The notes: generated by a model from the sequence alone, not told the origin. A stretch of 43,195 bases of DNA from Gammaproteobacteria bacterium (GCA_014762495.1 JABURT010000092.1:1-43195); one strand, 5' to 3'; counted from the first letter of the stretch, positions 1-7,630 are shown. Program-made: numbers and translations.

Positions 1-365
1 TACTCGCAATGCTACTGGCACGATGGATCTTGAGGCTGTTTGTCCGACTACGGGAACGGGTACTGTTCTATCGGCTTGCTCTTCGACTACTCATCCGGGC
101 GCGGGAGGGCGGGGATATCCGTGAGGCGATGAGATGGATAGCGAGAGCCGAGTCATGGCCTGACAATTTAAGTGTGCGGGAATGGTGCAGACATTGGTGG
201 ACACGAGCTGATCATGCGGCAGCTGAATCTTGGCGCAGCCAACTCGAACGATGCCTGTATCGTGACGGTAATGATGTTCAAAGAATTGCCGCAGAGATGA
301 GGACCATGCTATTGAAACGTCTCGGGATTATGAAAGCCATAATGAACTATCGTTTGAACGTATAA
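1..365 (+). CDS. C-terminal fragment of a membrane-associated protein, possibly BatD-like
   Basis: The reading frame is open to the left window edge, so the first ATG at 9 is probably internal and this is the tail of a larger gene. What is visible is a hydrophobic, arginine-bounded stretch near the start (WILRLFVRLRERVLFYRLALRLLI), then a soluble helical tail with the pattern of aromatic, Leu and Arg residues seen at the cytosolic end of BatD/oxygen-tolerance proteins (A..W....W; LERCLY near residue 80). BatD sits at the end of bat operons with MoxR, DUF58 and von Willebrand proteins, which would lie upstream of the window. The match is by general pattern only; the visible part has no catalytic motif. 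It could equally be the tail of another membrane protein. Confidence 0.4.
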   Translation, partial: LAMLLARWILRLFVRLRERVLFYRLALRLLIRAREGGDIREAMRWIARAESWPDNLSVREWCRHWWTRADHAAAESWRSQLERCLYRDGNDVQRIAAEMRTMLLKRLGIMKAIMNYRLNV

Positions 366-497
366 GGGTTCGGATACAAACGATATTTTTACACAATTTG
401 TTTACACACTCTTTGCCAAAATATTACATGCGTCACCGATTTTATTGCTGCGTTGGCGTTAATATGTCGGGACTTAACACGTGTGGAGGTCCTGACA

Positions 498-572
498 ATG
501 CAATCACTGGCCTGGGCAATTCCTTTATCCTCGATGATCTGGCTGCTTGCAATTGGCCTGATGCTGCTTTGA
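498..572 (+). CDS. putative 24-residue hydrophobic membrane peptide
   Basis: An ATG at 498 follows GGAGG (485-489) with 8 nt spacing, the best ribosome site in this stretch. It opens a 24-codon frame ending in TGA. After a four-residue polar start the peptide is almost wholly hydrophobic (two Trp; the second half is MIWLLAIGLMLL), long enough for one transmembrane helix. The IPLSSMIWLLAIGLMLL part loosely recalls the hydrophobic core of VPLPA-type sorting tails, but nothing is fused upstream and no basic tail follows. A very stable hairpin begins 8 nt after the stop. It could be a small membrane protein, a type I toxin-like peptide or a chance frame; I do not recognise a named family. Confidence 0.35.
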   Translation: MQSLAWAIPLSSMIWLLAIGLMLL

Positions 573-580
573 ATCCGTTT

Positions 581-603
581 TGCCGCCGCCCGAGGCGGCG
601 GCA
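581..603. other. perfect GC-rich hairpin
   Basis: TGCCGCCGCC (581-590) and GGCGGCGGCA (594-603) are exact reverse complements around a CGA loop. No T-run follows on either strand (GGGTTG on plus, AAAACGG on minus), so it is not a standard intrinsic terminator. Its place just after the 24-codon frame suggests 3'-end protection or a transcript end, but this is inference. Confidence 0.5.
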
Positions 604-828
604 GGGTTGAACCGACGCAGCTTACGTATTGCAATAAGATATCCTTGTGTTGAATTCCCACCCACTGCGTGATCGACGTCCACGGCGCGTCGCTAATCGC
701 GGTAGTCTCATCTCTTGATATAACTATCTGAAATTTCAGTTTATTTATAAACACCCGACGGCTGTATATCGGGGGGCAATTCGCTAGAATGACAGAACAA
801 TCCAACGAGAAATTTGTGGGTTTAATAC

Positions 829-859
829 TTGACAGTTTTACTTGGTTTTAGTGTAATAT
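829..859 (+). promoter_or_regulatory. sigma-70-type promoter of tusE/dsrC
   Basis: A perfect TTGACA at 829-834 and TAATAT at 854-859 are separated by 19 nt, slightly longer than the usual 17. The predicted start near 866 gives a leader of about 60 nt before the ATG at 928. Confidence 0.55.
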
Positions 860-871
860 AGGTATTTACGG

Positions 872-896
872 GGTCACCGTGTAGGCGGTGCCTTTT
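872..896 (+). promoter_or_regulatory. leader hairpin with short T-run upstream of tusE/dsrC
   Basis: GG(T)CACCG at 872-879 pairs with CGGTGCC at 886-892 around a TGTAGG loop with one bulged T, and TTTT follows at 893-896. It lies within the first nucleotides of the predicted transcript and upstream of the start codon. It could act as a weak attenuator or as a 5'-stabilising stem. The T-run is short, so termination would be partial at best. Confidence 0.4.
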
Positions 897-927
897 GAGT
901 TATCAAGAAAACGAGAGGATTGAAAGT

Positions 928-1221
928 ATGTCACTTCCAGAGCGCGATGGAGATGGATATCTCACGGATATGAGTCTTTGGACCGAAGAGGTTGGCCGCG
1001 CCATGGCCGAGGCAGATGGTGTGGAGCTTGACGATGCAAAATGGAACCAGATCATCAAGGCTCGTGAGTATTACGAAGAGTTCAATGTCGTACCGCCAAT
1101 CCGCAAATTTGCCAAACATATTGGTGAAGATCAGAAAGAGATGTTCAAGATGTGGATGACAGGCCCAATGAAGCCTATCACCAAGTATGGCGGACTGCCC
1201 AAGCCGACCGGCTGCGTGTAA
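928..1221 (+). CDS. tusE: DsrC/TusE family sulfur-carrier protein
   Basis: This 97-residue protein belongs to the DsrC/TusE/DsvC family, which carries sulfur as persulfide on a C-terminal swinging arm. It acts in 2-thiouridine synthesis (TusE) or dissimilatory sulfur metabolism (DsrC). The family tail GGLPKPTGCV is intact with the invariant cysteine second from the end (Cys96). The second cysteine of true DsrC, 11 residues earlier, is Thr here, so the protein is TusE-like or one of the single-cysteine DsrC relatives of sulfur oxidisers. The start is ATG 928 because GAGAGG lies 9 nt upstream; a TTG at 895 would add residues with no ribosome site. It is monocistronic, with its own promoter and terminator. 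No tusBCD or dsr genes are in view. Confidence 0.88.
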   Translation: MSLPERDGDGYLTDMSLWTEEVGRAMAEADGVELDDAKWNQIIKAREYYEEFNVVPPIRKFAKHIGEDQKEMFKMWMTGPMKPITKYGGLPKPTGCV

Positions 1222-1249
1222 TCATTCGCAAATATTTTACGGGCTAAGT

Positions 1250-1285
1250 AAGGCCGGTAGGAGCTAAACTACCGGCCTTTGTATT
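1250..1285 (+). terminator. intrinsic terminator of tusE/dsrC
   Basis: AAGGCCGGTAG (1250-1260) and CTACCGGCCTT (1269-1279) form a perfect 11-bp stem with an 8-nt loop, followed by TGTATT. It lies 29 nt after the stop codon. Confidence 0.85.
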
Positions 1286-1377
1286 ATACAGATTTAGTTT
1301 TTTCACCTAGGCGGGAGATTACGTCCAGCCGGTATATGGACTACAATCTGCATAGGTTTAATCAAAGAGGAATGCAT

Positions 1378-1863
1378 ATGAAGCGTCTAGGCTTGTTACT
1401 AATTGCCATGATGATCGGAACGGCCGTGCATGCCGGCTCCAATTCCATGAATATTGAAGATACCGTCGTGAAAATGAAAATTGCGGACGATATCACTATG
1501 GATGATGCCGTCTCATCCATGAAGTTGCGGGCAAATCTGCGAAACATGAAGCTTGTTGCGGAACTGCCGCTTTCCAAACAAATCGAGTCTATGGGGAAAG
1601 AGGCTCGTCGTATGGAAATTTTCCAGTTCTGCGATCCCTTGACTGCACAGCGTATGGTAGAGGCCAATATCAACTTCGCAGCCTACCTGCCCTGTCGTAT
1701 TGCCCTGGTCGAAGATCAGGATGGTAAAGGCTGGCTGGTTATGATGAACCTGGATATCATGATTAAGGGTGCTACGCTTAGTCCAGAATTGAAATCCAAG
1801 GCTATCGAGGTTCGCGATGCCCTCAATGACATCATCCAGGCGGGTGCAAACGGAGATTTGTAA
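1378..1863 (+). CDS. exported DUF302 domain protein
   Basis: This 161-residue protein begins with a signal peptide (MKRLGLLLIAMMIGTAVHA, probable cleavage after AHA-type site near residue 19). A DUF302 domain follows, recognised from the FCDP...A..M....F..YLPCRIA pattern and the GKGWLVMMNLD strand. DUF302 proteins are small periplasmic or extracytoplasmic proteins of unknown activity, often found near sulfur-oxidation genes. Two cysteines (in FCDP and LPCRIA) could form a disulfide. ATG 1378 is preferred over ATG 1372 because AGAGG (1366-1370) lies 7 nt from it but only 1 nt from the other. It follows tusE/dsrC but is separated by a terminator, so it needs its own promoter; TACAAT at 1342-1347 is a -10 candidate with no good -35. 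Confidence 0.8.
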   Translation: MKRLGLLLIAMMIGTAVHAGSNSMNIEDTVVKMKIADDITMDDAVSSMKLRANLRNMKLVAELPLSKQIESMGKEARRMEIFQFCDPLTAQRMVEANINFAAYLPCRIALVEDQDGKGWLVMMNLDIMIKGATLSPELKSKAIEVRDALNDIIQAGANGDL

Positions 1864-1887
1864 TTCGCTGCTGAGTTGTTAACTGTG

Positions 1888-1919
1888 AAAAAAGGCCGGT
1901 TCATTACCGGCCTTTTTTT
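1888..1919. terminator. bidirectional intrinsic terminator
   Basis: AAAAAAGGCCGGT (1888-1900) pairs with ACCGGCCTTTTTTT (1906-1919) around a 5-nt loop. The A-run on one side and the T-run on the other make it work in both directions. It sits between the convergent DUF302 and HD-GYP genes. Confidence 0.9.
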
Positions 1920-1947
1920 ATGTTGTATGCATTATGATGAAAAACGC

Positions 1948-3294
1948 CTAACGACGGTTCATTAGGTTGCTCGGTAGATTTCCCAGCATGGAGTCAATAA
2001 AGACTATCCAGTTAATCAATGGAGTATCTTTCTCTTGCTTGATGTCTGCATCCATGAGTGGCCATCGTATTAATACTTCACGAATCAGTTCTACAAGTTG
2101 ATAGATGTGGTCATCAACCAGTATCGAAAGCTCGGCTAGATATTGAGGGTCATTATCAAAATATTGCTCTAGCATACTCTTGATGTTCAATTCGCCGACG
2201 TGTTCAAGATGTGTGTTTATCAAACCACATCGGATCATTGATATTTTCATGGTTTCAAGCCTTATGGTAACAAGGCTCGCAGGGGATTTGATGGCATCTT
2301 TTGCATCAACCATCATAAAAGGTTGTTGCCAGGCATTCATTGCCTCGTGGATGATAATCAGCTTGCGTGTAATATTGGTACGTAGGGTTAACTCATCCTG
2401 ACTGCCTGTAGAGGACTGTAGCGGAAGCAAGGCAGTAATGATATCCGACAGATATTCCGGATCATAGTGTTCCATTCTCGTACGAATGACCGTCAAGGCC
2501 AGTCTGATACTGCCTGTCTTGGAATAGATGCTGGCAATTACTTCGACAATGGCCATTACCTTTCCGTACGGAGAAAGCTTGTCCAGGTCGAGCTGATGAG
2601 GATAACCAGTGGCGTCATTGCGTTCGTGGTGTTCGACCACGGCAGCGGTCACAAAGGGTCGAAATTCCTCAAAGTTTTGCAAAATCATGAAGGCAATTAT
2701 GGGGTGAGCAGAGATCTGTTTTATGATGTTCAGGTCCAGACGCTCTTTCTTGGTTGGTATGCTGGGATCGATGTGTAACATACCCATATCATGCAGCAGG
2801 CCAGCGGTGGCCAGGATAATACATTCCTTTTCGCCGAAGCCGCATACAACGCCGGAATAAGCAGCCAGTAACGAGGTACAAAGTGAGTGACGATATAGGT
2901 CGGGATCGCTGGTACGCATGACGGTAAGCTTACCGGCGATACTGTCGGGAAACTTGATATTCTTTAGTATGGCGATGAGTTTTTTATCTATTTGTGAGTG
3001 TTCAAGGATCGCCGACATTAGCGCATCGGAACGAAACATTTGATCGAAATCGTCCTGCAGGGTTGCAACAGTCAGGCTGTCACCGACAGAAATGGAAAGA
3101 TCAAGAGGCTTGAGCAGCTTATGCTGCATCAGTTTGTCATAGAGTTCGTCATCAATGGTGACGTTTTTGGAGATGAGCTTTAGTCCGGATTCGGAATATA
3201 CATCTTCATGCGCCTTGATTTCATGTTGTTCTCCTGCCTTGCGCAAGTGATTGACATAATGCGTTTCGTTGACAGGCTGTGCTTCTTCACTCAT
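1948..3294 (-). CDS. HD-GYP domain protein, probable c-di-GMP phosphodiesterase
   Basis: This 448-residue cytosolic protein has an N-terminal region of about 130 residues without a recognised fold, then an HD-GYP domain. Visible metal and substrate residues are H136 (RHS), H168-D169 (LLHDMGM), H197 (SAHP), H222-H223-E224 (EHHERNDATGYP) and the GYP at 230-232. HD-GYP proteins hydrolyse cyclic di-GMP. The usual HDIGK is HDMGM here, so the lysine after the metal-binding pair is lost; activity is probable but not certain. The C-terminal 120 residues are helical and unassigned. It is transcribed away from a GGDEF gene starting at 3520, so both may share a regulatory region. The ribosome site before ATG 3294 is weak. 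Confidence 0.8.
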   Translation of the reverse strand: MSEEAQPVNETHYVNHLRKAGEQHEIKAHEDVYSESGLKLISKNVTIDDELYDKLMQHKLLKPLDLSISVGDSLTVATLQDDFDQMFRSDALMSAILEHSQIDKKLIAILKNIKFPDSIAGKLTVMRTSDPDLYRHSLCTSLLAAYSGVVCGFGEKECIILATAGLLHDMGMLHIDPSIPTKKERLDLNIIKQISAHPIIAFMILQNFEEFRPFVTAAVVEHHERNDATGYPHQLDLDKLSPYGKVMAIVEVIASIYSKTGSIRLALTVIRTRMEHYDPEYLSDIITALLPLQSSTGSQDELTLRTNITRKLIIIHEAMNAWQQPFMMVDAKDAIKSPASLVTIRLETMKISMIRCGLINTHLEHVGELNIKSMLEQYFDNDPQYLAELSILVDDHIYQLVELIREVLIRWPLMDADIKQEKDTPLINWIVFIDSMLGNLPSNLMNRR

Positions 3295-3519
3295 GACAGG
3301 CCCAATGTTAGTATCCTTGCCTTGATTTTGGCGTCCATCTGGTTGTTTTGCAAGGGATTTGTGCCAGTCCTGGTAAGCCCTGCCAGGAGCTATGCCTGGA
3401 CTGTGTCTAAGCTTTGGAAAATTATAGAAATATTAACGGGTAAAACGATTGATACGGTGCCTGTGACGTACCCACAAAAGGTGGGAAAATAAATGACACC
3501 ACTGTAAGGGAGACTTGGT

Positions 3520-4527
3520 ATGCGGACGTGGATCTCGATCCGTAATAGTCGGAAAATCATTGCCGAATACACCCTCTATTTGATTTTGTCATGGGTTGTA
3601 TTGCTCTACCTGGGCCACCTTGCTTTCGGGTATTGGGAGTTATATGACGAAGCGCTGATATTGCTTATCCTTATCCCTGTATCGTTGTTTGTGAGTAAAC
3701 GTTATGCCATCGGGTATTTGAATAACATACTGGCCCTAATGTTTATGTTTGGATTTTTATCATACTCGATAATTCACTCGTTCTACGCTACATGGATAAA
3801 CCTGATTATAGTTATTTCGCCTGTTTTGTTTTTTCTTTTGAGCAATATACTTATTGGCTCGCTGCTATCGATGTTCGTACTGATTGTTTATTTTGTTGTT
3901 GCTCAGATGTCGATAGACCAGCTAAAGCCTGATGAATTCCAGCTTTTTCTGCAAACGATAGTTATATTCACAAGCGTATGGTTTGTTTCCGTTCTTTATG
4001 AGCGGGACTGGTTATCTGTCGAGTCTCGACTATTGGTTAATTCGGATATCGATTTCTTGACACAGATCTATAACCAACGTGGTTTGAAGCGTATGTTGCA
4101 AAAGTGCATGGCGGATTCAACACGATATCACCACAGCATGGGTATAATAATGTTCGAGATCGATAGCCTGGCGGACATCAACAGGAAATATGGCTATACA
4201 ACTGGAGACCGTGTCCTGATTGAAGTGAGTGAATTATTACTTCGCCACATACGTGGCGGTGATTCCATGGGTCGATGGTCGAATGGGAAATTTATGATAT
4301 TGGCACCCAATACTGGGAGCGATGGTGCTGAACAACTGGCTGAAAAGATGCGACGATTGATTTCGGCATATTTCTTTGAAGAGGTTGGTCATGTCGATGC
4401 AAGTTTTGGAGTAGTGCCCTTGCAGCACGAAAGCATTGATGAATTGATACATAAAGCGGAGCAAATGTTGCGTTTGGCCAGAGATAATCAAACTCGTATT
4501 CAGGTTTACAGCGATGATACGGCTTGA
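3520..4527 (+). CDS. membrane protein with degenerate GGDEF domain
   Basis: The 335-residue protein has six predicted membrane helices in residues 15-160 and a C-terminal GGDEF-fold domain from about 175 (LTQIYNQRGL, the usual LTGLYNRR start). The catalytic signature is lost: the position of GG(D/E)EF reads SNGKF (254-258), and the first metal aspartate is Glu (FEID, 212-215). It is unlikely to make cyclic di-GMP, though it could bind nucleotide or act as a sensor or dimerisation partner. AAGGGAGA (3506-3513) sits 6 nt before the ATG. The divergent neighbour is an HD-GYP protein, and the last 14 nt overlap rsuA, so the two plus-strand genes are translationally close. Confidence 0.78.
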   Translation: MRTWISIRNSRKIIAEYTLYLILSWVVLLYLGHLAFGYWELYDEALILLILIPVSLFVSKRYAIGYLNNILALMFMFGFLSYSIIHSFYATWINLIIVISPVLFFLLSNILIGSLLSMFVLIVYFVVAQMSIDQLKPDEFQLFLQTIVIFTSVWFVSVLYERDWLSVESRLLVNSDIDFLTQIYNQRGLKRMLQKCMADSTRYHHSMGIIMFEIDSLADINRKYGYTTGDRVLIEVSELLLRHIRGGDSMGRWSNGKFMILAPNTGSDGAEQLAEKMRRLISAYFFEEVGHVDASFGVVPLQHESIDELIHKAEQMLRLARDNQTRIQVYSDDTA

Positions 4528-5209
4528 CAAATATTTGTCTCAGTCGAGTGACTACAGTCGAAAGGAAATTAAGAAGGCGATTCGTCAAAAGGCCATCGAA
4601 GTCAATGGTGAGACTGCTACTGATCCGGGCATGAAAATCAGTGAGCAAGATGATGTCGTGTTATACGGTATCGGTGTGGATTTTCAGGGCAAGCGTTATT
4701 TTATGATGAATAAACCGGAAGACGTGGTCAGTGTAACCCGTGACGGTCGAAATACTACGGCTCTTGATCTATTGGAAGAACCAAACAAGGAGCGCTTGCA
4801 TGTCGCCGGGCGACTCGATAAAGACGCTACTGGCCTGCTATTGATCACGGATGACGGGGTCTGGACACATCAGGTGATTAGCCCACGCAAACACTGTACC
4901 AAGGTCTACCATGTCTGGACGGCAGAATCCATTGATGAATCAATGGTGGAAAAATTTGCACAGGGTATATGGCTTGAGAGTGAAAACAAACGCACCCTCC
5001 CGGCAGAATTGCAAATTCTCTCATCCCACGAAGCACGATTGTCTATACAGGAGGGGCGTTACCATCAGGTTAAGCGTATGTTTGCGGCCCAGGGTAATCG
5101 GGTGGTCGCCTTGCATCGTGAACAGATTGGTGAGATCCGACTCGATCTAGAGCTGGCAGACGGTGAATATCGAAGTCTAACCCAGAAGGAGATCGACTCA
5201 GTCTGGTGA
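4514..5209 (+). CDS. rsuA: 16S rRNA pseudouridine synthase RsuA
   Basis: This 231-residue protein has an N-terminal S4 RNA-binding domain (residues 1-60, RLDKYLSQ...SRKEIKKAIRQKAIEVNG) followed by the RsuA/RluB/E/F catalytic domain. The motif GRLDKDATGLLL places the catalytic aspartate at D102. The later motif EGRYHQVKRMFAAQGN is the family's second hallmark. RsuA makes pseudouridine 516 in 16S rRNA of the small subunit. The length matches E. coli RsuA (231). It starts inside the 3' end of the GGDEF gene with a 14-nt overlap, suggesting translational coupling despite unrelated roles. RluE/RluF-type paralogues are possible, but the N-terminal domain favours RsuA. Confidence 0.88.
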   Translation: MIRLDKYLSQSSDYSRKEIKKAIRQKAIEVNGETATDPGMKISEQDDVVLYGIGVDFQGKRYFMMNKPEDVVSVTRDGRNTTALDLLEEPNKERLHVAGRLDKDATGLLLITDDGVWTHQVISPRKHCTKVYHVWTAESIDESMVEKFAQGIWLESENKRTLPAELQILSSHEARLSIQEGRYHQVKRMFAAQGNRVVALHREQIGEIRLDLELADGEYRSLTQKEIDSVW

Positions 5210-5273
5210 GGCTTGTTAAAAACGACTCGCTCTTTGTGTACACTGGTATTAGTTAATTAAGCGGGAAAATATT

Positions 5274-6377
5274 TTGGATCTCGAGCAAACACGTACAGAG
5301 AATCAGGAAAGACTGACACCACACCTCAGCGATATTCGCAGTGGAAAAATGCTTGATGCCCTGGAGCCTTTCGCCAAGGCCTATCTTGGATTGTATTATC
5401 AGCTCGATAATACCGTCCCACCACTGGGACGAGTCGAACAACTCAGTGGTGGTGAGCTATACGATGCCATACTTGAAGGTTTTGATAATTTTCTACGCGG
5501 AGACTCGATCCCAGCCGCCGAAGAAATCGGTCGCATTGTGGTTGATGGCGAACAACTGGAACAGGGTTATATCCTGCTTGCTGCTCTTGAGGAGTTTTGC
5601 CAGGATGACGGTGCAAGAATTGAACAGCTTTCCGAGTCGGTGATGCGAGCGGCGGTCTGTTACCAACTGGCTCACGGTACCTACCAAACCAATAACTGGA
5701 TGGAACACCTCTTTACTCAGCGTGATGAGCTGGTGGTGGAGACTCTTCTGGCGTTCTGGCAGCCGTTTTATGAAGAAGGACGTGAACTCCTGCCCGGACT
5801 GGCCAGCCTGTTGCGTGGTCGTCGTTATCCAAAAATAACCTCGGCCGTCTCGGTTTCCCTACTACAACGCTGGTCAGACTGCGATCCCTATACACTGCGC
5901 CGCCTGTTGCAGGCGGCACTCGCCACCGGTGCACGCGGTGAGCTATACGAAATCGCCCGTCAACGTATCGCCGAGCTGGACAGTTCCGACATCAAACGAA
6001 GGGTATACTGGTTGTGCACGGCGTACTTCATCGATCCGGAGCAAATGGGGCAGGAGTTGACTAACTACATGGGACGGACCAAGGAAAAGGTCCTCAGACT
6101 CATGGATTTCAGCTATGAGCTACTCCAGGACGATGACATCAAGCAGCTCATCGGCGCCATGGACCTGGCACAGCTAATGCGCCTGATCGCCCCCATCATC
6201 ATACGCAACGAGGGGCGCGGTGGCCTGCTGGATGAGGACTCGACCAAGGTGTTGTGGATGTTCGAGCAGTTTTGGGATTTCCCGCGACAGGAGCGTATCG
6301 AGGCCATCTCATGGCTACAGACGGTCAGGGTGATGAAGGTCTACGACGACGTGCTGCGGGACTTACAGGCCCGATAA
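5274..6377 (+). CDS. conserved-looking protein of unknown function, 367 aa
   Basis: I do not recognise this protein. It starts with TTG at 5274 (the alternative ATG is residue 26, 5349). It has no signal peptide or membrane helix. It is acidic and rich in Leu, Glu and Arg with strong helical periodicity, resembling helical-repeat proteins. Notable local sequences are RLLQAALATGARGELYEIA in the middle and the aromatic-rich LWMFEQFWDFPRQERIEAISW near the end. The ribosome site is weak (GCGGGA about 10 nt upstream). A -10-like TACACT lies about 40 nt before the start. It is 64 nt after rsuA and is followed by a separately regulated peroxidase gene, so context gives no function. Confidence 0.7.
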   Translation: MDLEQTRTENQERLTPHLSDIRSGKMLDALEPFAKAYLGLYYQLDNTVPPLGRVEQLSGGELYDAILEGFDNFLRGDSIPAAEEIGRIVVDGEQLEQGYILLAALEEFCQDDGARIEQLSESVMRAAVCYQLAHGTYQTNNWMEHLFTQRDELVVETLLAFWQPFYEEGRELLPGLASLLRGRRYPKITSAVSVSLLQRWSDCDPYTLRRLLQAALATGARGELYEIARQRIAELDSSDIKRRVYWLCTAYFIDPEQMGQELTNYMGRTKEKVLRLMDFSYELLQDDDIKQLIGAMDLAQLMRLIAPIIIRNEGRGGLLDEDSTKVLWMFEQFWDFPRQERIEAISWLQTVRVMKVYDDVLRDLQAR

Positions 6378-6383
6378 TTCGTT

Positions 6384-6412
6384 TTGACAGGACTGTGATA
6401 ATAAATGATAAT
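6384..6412 (+). promoter_or_regulatory. strong sigma-70 promoter of the di-heme peroxidase gene
   Basis: A perfect -35 TTGACA (6384-6389) and a -10 GATAAT (6407-6412) are exactly 17 nt apart. This is the closest match to consensus in the window. The -10 lies inside a Fur-type operator. Confidence 0.7.
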
Positions 6413-6422
6413 GAGAAACATT
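6396..6422 (+). promoter_or_regulatory. putative Fur box, two tandem TGATAAT half-sites
   Basis: TGATAAT occurs at 6396-6402 and again at 6406-6412, one helical turn apart. The second copy continues as TGATAATGAGAAACA, matching 11 of 14 informative positions of the 7-1-7 Fur consensus TGATAATnATTATCA. The site covers the -10 element, so a bound iron-loaded repressor would block transcription. Confidence 0.6.
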
Positions 6423-6450
6423 CGTAACTGCATACACCAGGATTTCGCGC

Positions 6451-7572
6451 ATGAAGTTTCTCCGTCTCTGTTTTACCGGCCTTATTCTTTTGGGCATACA
6501 GGCCTGTCAGTCTGACCCGGCTCCCACCGAGCAGCTAAGCGCCGAAGCCGAACTGGGCAAGGCGATGTTCTTCGACACCTCGCTCTCCTCGCCGGCCGGG
6601 CAGTCCTGTGCCAGCTGTCACTCACCCCAGCATGGTTTTGCCGATCCCGATCAGCTGTTCCCGGTCTCACAAGGTGTCCATCCCGAACGATTCGGTAATC
6701 GCAACACGCCGAGCGCCGCCTACGCCGCCTACAGCCCGGCCTTTCATTATGATGAAGAAGAAGGGCTCTATGTGGGAGGGCAGTTCTGGGACGGTCGGGC
6801 CGCGACATTAGAGGCCCAGGCCAAGCAGCCGTTTCTCAATCCTGTTGAGATGAACAATGCCAATCCCGAGGAAGTCGTCAACAAGGTTCGCCGCGCCGAC
6901 TATGCCGAGCAATTCGAAAGCTTATATGGCAAGGGGGCGTTGGATGAGGTCAGCCAGGCCTATGAGTATATCGCTCGGGCCATCGCTGCCTATGAGCGCA
7001 GCCATGAACTCAACCCCTTCACTTCCAAATTTGATTACTATCTTCGTGGAAAGGCGCAGCTCAGCGAGCAGGAGATGCGCGGGCTCAAGTTGTTCGAAGC
7101 CGAGAACAAGGGCAACTGTGCCGCCTGTCATCCTACGTCCATGGGTGAAGACGGCTCACTGCCCTTATTGACAGACTTTACCTACGACAATCTGGGCTCG
7201 CCGGCCAACCTGGAGAGTCCGTTCTACGTCATGGATAAACGCTTTAATCCAGATGGCTCAGCCTTCCGCGATTTTGGTCTGGGCGTGACCACGGGTAAAA
7301 CCGAGGAGAATGGAAAGGTCAAGGTCCCGACCCTGCGAAATATCGAGTTAACGGCTCCCTATAATCACAATGGCGTCTTCACCACTCTCAGGCAGGTGGT
7401 GGATTTTTATAACACGCGTGATGTGGATGAAAAATGGGGCGAGCCGGAGATAGAGGCCAATGTAAACCGGGATGAACTGGGCGACCTCAAACTCACAGAG
7501 CAAGAGGTAGAAGATATTGTTGCCTTTATGAAGACGCTCACAGATGGATACGAATCCAAGGATAAAAATTAA
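6451..7572 (+). CDS. di-heme cytochrome c peroxidase / MauG-family lipoprotein
   Basis: This 373-residue protein has a signal peptide ending in a probable lipobox (GIQAC, Cys19), then two c-type heme sites, CASCH (53-57) and CAACH (223-227), in the spacing of bacterial di-heme peroxidases. The first is followed by the family's HGFADP. The C-terminal PTLRN...TAPYNHNGVF segment is also typical. Such enzymes reduce hydrogen peroxide in the periplasm using cytochrome electrons, while MauG relatives oxidise protein side chains; the sequence alone does not separate the two roles. As a lipoprotein it would be membrane-tethered. AGGA lies 8 nt before the ATG. The promoter carries a Fur-type operator, implying induction when iron is scarce, which is notable for a heme enzyme. 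Confidence 0.87.
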   Translation: MKFLRLCFTGLILLGIQACQSDPAPTEQLSAEAELGKAMFFDTSLSSPAGQSCASCHSPQHGFADPDQLFPVSQGVHPERFGNRNTPSAAYAAYSPAFHYDEEEGLYVGGQFWDGRAATLEAQAKQPFLNPVEMNNANPEEVVNKVRRADYAEQFESLYGKGALDEVSQAYEYIARAIAAYERSHELNPFTSKFDYYLRGKAQLSEQEMRGLKLFEAENKGNCAACHPTSMGEDGSLPLLTDFTYDNLGSPANLESPFYVMDKRFNPDGSAFRDFGLGVTTGKTEENGKVKVPTLRNIELTAPYNHNGVFTTLRQVVDFYNTRDVDEKWGEPEIEANVNRDELGDLKLTEQEVEDIVAFMKTLTDGYESKDKN

Positions 7573-7630
7573 ACTTTTTAATGCTTAACGCCGTTAAAGA
7601 CAGGGATAACTACAACAAAGGAATGCATCA

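Larger units (their letters stand above)
366..828. other. gene-poor intergenic stretch
   Basis: Between the left-edge gene and the tusE promoter there is no convincing conventional gene. The longer open frames here have no ribosome site and unlikely composition. The stretch holds a short hydrophobic reading frame with a good ribosome site (498-572), a perfect GC-rich hairpin (581-603) and a weak promoter-like pair (TTGTTT at 398-403, TATTAC at 422-427, 18 nt apart). From about 604 to 828 I see nothing further. Confidence 0.6.

Noticed and set aside
581-603. GC hairpin as an intrinsic terminator
   Set aside because: No T-run follows on either strand, so it is listed only as a hairpin.
398-610. 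70-codon open frame on the plus strand
   Set aside because: It runs through the GC hairpin to give an Arg/Pro-rich end, has no ribosome site and overlaps the better-supported 24-codon frame.
389-805. 138-codon open frame on the minus strand
   Set aside because: It has no ribosome site, mixes composition without domain pattern and overlaps the hairpin and the hydrophobic peptide frame.
3208-3492. 94-codon open frame between the HD-GYP and GGDEF genes
   Set aside because: It overlaps the start of the HD-GYP gene on the other strand and has no ribosome site or family pattern.
7585-7597. TTAACG-C-CGTTAA palindrome after the peroxidase gene
   Set aside because: It is short and AT-rich with no T-run; it could be chance.
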